From: Pseudomonas migulae | GTDB taxonomy: Bacteria > Pseudomonadota > Gammaproteobacteria > Pseudomonadales > Pseudomonadaceae | Length of the DNA: 64,000 bases | Assembly (NCBI RefSeq): GCF_024169315.1 | Contig: NZ_JALJWR010000001.1 | Span: 3,274,501 to 3,338,500, forward strand | Direction of reading: 5' to 3' | Shown here: positions 60,973 to 64,000 of the stretch, piece by piece | Position numbering within the stretch: position 1 is the stretch's first letter | Layout: each line of letters begins with the position of its first letter | Translations under genes and position numbers: made by a program | The notes under the pieces: model-generated | The model's database searches: none | Seen by the model: only the letters and a program-made list of their open reading frames with translations | What the model was told of the DNA's origin: nothing

Positions 60973-60998
60973 CGCCTCGGTTTTGCCGAGGCGTTTTT
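60973..60998 (+). terminator. pqqA-pqqB attenuating terminator
   Basis: 8-bp stem CGCCTCGG (60973-60980) with CCGAGGCG (60986-60993), TTTTG loop, then a run of T. It is a complete intrinsic terminator inside the pqq operon, 18 bases after pqqA. Confidence 0.88.
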
Positions 60999-61027
60999 AT
61001 TTTCAGCGTTGAAATGATGGAGCGCCC

Positions 61028-61939
61028 ATGTTTGTCCAGATTCTAGGTTCCGCCGCCGGCGGCGGTTTCCCCCAGTGGAATTGCAACTGCGTGAACTGCG
61101 CAGGTTTTCGCGACGGGAGCCTGAACGCCAAGGCGCGGACCCAGTCGTCCATCGCGATTTCCGATGACGGCGTGAACTGGGTGCTCTGCAACGCCTCGCC
61201 GGACATCCGTGCCCAACTCCAGAGTTACCCCCCGATGCAACCGGGCCGCGCCCTGCGCGATACCGGCATCAGCGCGATCATCCTGATGGACAGCCAGATC
61301 GACCACACCACCGGCCTGCTCAGCCTGCGCGAAGGTTGCCCGCACAATGTCTGGTGCACCGACATGGTCCATGAAGACCTGAGCACCGGTTTCCCGTTGT
61401 TCACCATGCTGACCCACTGGAACGGCGGCCTGAACTGGAACCGCATCGAACTCGACCAGAGCTTCACCATCCCCGCATGCCCGAGCCTGCGTTTCACCCC
61501 GTTGCCGCTGCGCAGCGCTGCGCCGCCGTACTCGCCGCACCGCTTCGACCCGCACCCGGGCGACAATATCGGACTGATCATTGAAGACCTGAACACCGGC
61601 GGCAAGCTGTTCTACGCGCCTGGCCTGGGCAAGGTCGACGCGCCGCTGCTGGACATCATGGCCGGCAGCGACTGCCTGCTGGTGGACGGCACGATGTGGG
61701 ACGACGACGAAATGCAGCGCCGTGGCGTCGGCACCCGCACCGGCCGGGAAATGGGTCACCTGGCGCAAAACGGCCCCGGGGGCATGCTGGAAGTGCTGGA
61801 GCAACTGCCCAAACAGCGCAAAGTGCTCATCCACATCAACAACACCAACCCGATCCTCGATGAGGATTCGCCGGAGCGTGCCGAGCTGGTTCGGCGTGAG
61901 GTTGAAGTGGCGTATGACGGCATGAGTATTGTGTTGTAG
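61028..61939 (+). CDS. pqqB: PqqB, metallo-beta-lactamase-fold protein of PQQ synthesis
   Basis: A 303-residue protein with a metallo-beta-lactamase fold. It starts [17 protein letters not shown] and has the metal-region segments [27 protein letters not shown] and the final [19 protein letters not shown]. It acts as an iron-dependent hydroxylase of the tyrosine-derived moiety in proposals for PQQ assembly. It follows the attenuator. Confidence 0.95.
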   Translation: MFVQILGSAAGGGFPQWNCNCVNCAGFRDGSLNAKARTQSSIAISDDGVNWVLCNASPDIRAQLQSYPPMQPGRALRDTGISAIILMDSQIDHTTGLLSLREGCPHNVWCTDMVHEDLSTGFPLFTMLTHWNGGLNWNRIELDQSFTIPACPSLRFTPLPLRSAAPPYSPHRFDPHPGDNIGLIIEDLNTGGKLFYAPGLGKVDAPLLDIMAGSDCLLVDGTMWDDDEMQRRGVGTRTGREMGHLAQNGPGGMLEVLEQLPKQRKVLIHINNTNPILDEDSPERAELVRREVEVAYDGMSIVL

Positions 61940-61949
61940 CGAATGGCCC

Positions 61950-62015
61950 CATCGCGGGCAAGCCACGCTCTCACAGGGTTACGCGACCACTGTGGGAGCT
62001 GGCTTGCCAGCGATG
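61950..62015. repeat. REP doublet (REPIN), divergent subtype
   Basis: The right arm GTGGGAGCTGGCTTGCCAGCGATG (61991-62014) belongs to a third REP subtype; the left arm ATCGCGGGCAAGCCACGCTC (61951-61970) is a less exact partner. It lies inside the pqq operon between pqqB and pqqC. Confidence 0.8.
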
Positions 62016-62064
62016 ACGTCGACCAGACACCACAGAATCCAATGGTTGTTCCCGGAGAACAGAC

Positions 62065-62817
62065 ATGACTGACACCCCACTGTCCCCCGCCGAATTCGAA
62101 GCGGCCCTGCGCGCCAAAGGCGCCTACTACCACATCCATCACCCGTACCACGTGGCGATGTATGAAGGCCGGGCGACCCGCGAGCAGATCCAGGGCTGGG
62201 TTGCCAACCGGTTTTACTATCAGGTGAACATTCCCCTGAAGGACGCCGCCATCCTGGCCAATTGCCCGGACCGCGAGATCCGCCGCGAGTGGATTCAACG
62301 TCTGCTGGACCATGACGGCGCCCCCGGTGAAGACGGCGGCATTGAAGCCTGGCTGCGTCTGGGCCAGGCCGTCGGCCTCGACCCGGATCAGCTGCGCTCC
62401 CAGGAACTGGTGCTGCCCGGCGTACGTTTCGCCGTGGACGCCTACGTCAACTTCGCCCGCCGGGCCAATTGGCAGGAAGCCGCCAGCAGCTCGCTGACCG
62501 AGCTGTTCGCGCCGCAGATCCACCAATCGCGCCTCGACAGCTGGCCGCAGCATTACCCGTGGATCGACCCGACCGGTTATGAATATTTCCGCACCCGACT
62601 GGGTCAGGCGCGGCGCGATGTGGAACACGGTCTGGCGATCACGTTGCAGCACTACACGACGCGGGAAGGCCAAGAGCGCATGCTGGAAATTCTCCAGTTC
62701 AAACTGGACATTCTTTGGAGCATGCTCGATGCCATGAGCATGGCCTATGAACTGAAACGCCCGCCGTATCACAGCGTGACCGAGCAACGGGTCTGGCACA
62801 AAGGAATCACCTTATGA
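62065..62817 (+). CDS. pqqC: pyrroloquinoline-quinone synthase
   Basis: Catalyses the final ring closure and eight-electron oxidation to PQQ without a cofactor. A 250-residue helical protein with [15 protein letters not shown] near residues 23-37 and [17 protein letters not shown]. It overlaps pqqD by 4 bp. Confidence 0.96.
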   Translation: MTDTPLSPAEFEAALRAKGAYYHIHHPYHVAMYEGRATREQIQGWVANRFYYQVNIPLKDAAILANCPDREIRREWIQRLLDHDGAPGEDGGIEAWLRLGQAVGLDPDQLRSQELVLPGVRFAVDAYVNFARRANWQEAASSSLTELFAPQIHQSRLDSWPQHYPWIDPTGYEYFRTRLGQARRDVEHGLAITLQHYTTREGQERMLEILQFKLDILWSMLDAMSMAYELKRPPYHSVTEQRVWHKGITL

Positions 62818-63089
62818 GTTTCGATCGCAGCAAGACCCCGACCTGGCGCCCCGGCTACCGCTTTCAGTACGAACCGGCGCAGAAAGGCCATGTGCTGCTC
62901 TACCCGGAAGGCATGATCAAACTCAATGAAAGCGCTGCGCTGATCGGCGGTTTGATCGATGGCGAACGTGACGTAGCGGCGATCATCGCCGAACTGGACG
63001 CACAGTTCCCCGGCGTGCCGGAACTCGGTGATGACATCGAGCAATTCATGGAGGTCGCCCGTGCTCAGCACTGGATCGAACTTACCTGA
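62814..63089 (+). CDS. pqqD: PqqD, PqqA-binding chaperone
   Basis: A 91-residue RiPP-recognition-element protein that presents PqqA to the radical SAM enzyme PqqE. It starts [25 protein letters not shown] and has the winged-helix-like LDGERDV part; it ends with an acidic helix. It overlaps both neighbours: 4 bp with pqqC and 29 bp with pqqE. Confidence 0.95.
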   Translation: MSFDRSKTPTWRPGYRFQYEPAQKGHVLLYPEGMIKLNESAALIGGLIDGERDVAAIIAELDAQFPGVPELGDDIEQFMEVARAQHWIELT

Positions 63090-64000
63090 TTCCGTGTCAG
63101 GCAAGTTACCGCCCAAACCCGAAATCGGTCTGCCGCTGTGGCTGCTGGCCGAACTGACCTATCGCTGCCCGTTGCAATGCCCGTACTGCTCCAATCCATT
63201 GGACTTTGCCGAACAGGGCAAAGAGTTGAGCACCGAGCAGTGGATCAAGGTATTTCGCGAAGCGCGGGAAATGGGCGCGGCGCAATTGGGTTTTTCAGGC
63301 GGCGAACCGCTGGTGCGCCAGGACCTCGCCGAACTGATTGCCGAAGCGCGCAAGCTGGGTTTCTACACCAACCTGATCACCTCCGGCATCGGCCTCACCG
63401 AGCAGAAAATCAGCGACTTCAAGAAGGCCGGCCTGGACCATATCCAGATCAGCTTCCAGGCCAGCGACGAGCAGGTGAACAACTTGCTGGCCGGCTCGAA
63501 AAAGGCCTTCGCGCAGAAGCTGGAAATGGCGCGCGCAGTAAAGGCTCACGGCTATCCGATGGTGCTGAATTTCGTCACCCACCGGCACAACATCGACAAG
63601 ATCGACCGGATCATCGAGCTGTGTATCGCCCTTGAGGCGGACTTCGTCGAGCTCGCCACCTGCCAGTTTTACGGTTGGGCGCAGCTCAATCGTGTCGGCC
63701 TGCTGCCAACCAAAGAGCAACTGGTCCGCGCCGAACGCATTACCAACGAATACCGCGCCAAACTCGAAGCCGAAGGGCATCCGTGCAAGCTGATTTTCGT
63801 CACGCCGGACTACTACGAAGAACGCCCGAAAGCCTGCATGAATGGCTGGGGCAGTATTTTTCTGACAGTGACTCCGGACGGAACCGCCCTGCCCTGTCAC
63901 GGTGCCCGACAGATGCCGGTGCAATTTCCCAACGTACGCGACCACAGCATGCAACACATCTGGTACGACTCCTTCGGTTTCAACCGCTTTCGCGGCTACG
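63061..64000 (+). CDS. pqqE: PqqA peptide cyclase PqqE, 5' part
   Basis: Partial gene, cut by the window end after about 313 codons. It is the radical SAM enzyme that joins Glu16 and Tyr20 of PqqA. The [4Fe-4S] motif CPLQCPYC (CxxxCxxC) lies near residue 38, followed by [14 protein letters not shown]; the SPASM part begins with [14 protein letters not shown] and LPCHGARQ. The start GTG 63061 has GGAGG six bases upstream, inside pqqD; an in-frame GTG at 63094 gives the shorter conventional N terminus but lacks a ribosome site. Confidence 0.95.
   Translation, partial: MLSTGSNLPDSVSGKLPPKPEIGLPLWLLAELTYRCPLQCPYCSNPLDFAEQGKELSTEQWIKVFREAREMGAAQLGFSGGEPLVRQDLAELIAEARKLGFYTNLITSGIGLTEQKISDFKKAGLDHIQISFQASDEQVNNLLAGSKKAFAQKLEMARAVKAHGYPMVLNFVTHRHNIDKIDRIIELCIALEADFVELATCQFYGWAQLNRVGLLPTKEQLVRAERITNEYRAKLEAEGHPCKLIFVTPDYYEERPKACMNGWGSIFLTVTPDGTALPCHGARQMPVQFPNVRDHSMQHIWYDSFGFNRFRGY

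Overview
The window is a chromosomal segment of a Pseudomonas of the fluorescens group. The protein sequences, codon use and gene order (coq7-speD-osmC-vfr-trpC-trpD-trpG / trpE-gph-rpe / agt genes / murU-amgK / lptD-surA-pdxA-rsmA-apaG-apaH-glpE / prkA-yeaH-ycgB-cca / folK-folB / plsY / tsaD / rpsU-dnaG-rpoD / rmcA / tRNA) match the PA0575-PA0655 stretch of P. aeruginosa PAO1 as I remember it, and the lysine (davBA) and pqq genes at the right are arranged as in P. putida and P. fluorescens. REP/REPIN palindromes typical of this group sit in most intergenic gaps.

Layout. 1-3.5 kb: end of coq7, speD, an OsmC-like gene, the cAMP regulator vfr and a lipoate-ligase-like gene. 3.7-9.3 kb: tryptophan genes trpGDC and trpE, then gph and rpe; the R/F-pyocin cluster that separates trpE from trpG in PAO1 is absent. 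9.4-18.8 kb: an iron-type alcohol dehydrogenase, the agtABCD-like ABC importer (5-aminovalerate/GABA in PAO1) and its two-component regulators agtSR. 18.8-30.2 kb: a DUF3530 protein, a DnaJ-like protein, murU-amgK peptidoglycan recycling, then the divergent lptD-surA-pdxA-rsmA-apaG-apaH-glpE series. 30.5-36.8 kb: prkA-yeaH-ycgB stress module and cca. 36.9-44.2 kb: folate genes, plsY, tsaD and the macromolecular synthesis genes rpsU-dnaG-rpoD. 44.3-48.2 kb: the cyclic-di-GMP enzyme rmcA and a CAU-anticodon tRNA (probably tRNA-Ile2).

48.2-52.5 kb is the only clearly accessory segment. It lies between the tRNA and gcd, is AT-richer than its surroundings, and holds a HigBA-type toxin-antitoxin pair, a small DUF3077/DUF6124-type gene behind a long highly structured leader, a translationally coupled HipA-like kinase/DUF3037 pair, and a stand-alone zinc peptidase of M41 type.

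52.5-64 kb is metabolic: a membrane PQQ-dependent dehydrogenase (gcd family), an Lrp/AsnC regulator, the lysine-to-5-aminovalerate pathway davBA, and the PQQ cofactor genes pqqF-pqqA-pqqB-pqqC-pqqD-pqqE (pqqE cut by the window end). The themes connect: pqq makes the cofactor for the dehydrogenase, and DavBA produces 5-aminovalerate, the compound that the Agt system imports and senses in PAO1.

The best candidates for something undescribed are the structured RNA leader at about 49.09-49.40 kb, which can sequester the ribosome binding site of its gene, and the HipA-like/DUF3037 cassette beside it.
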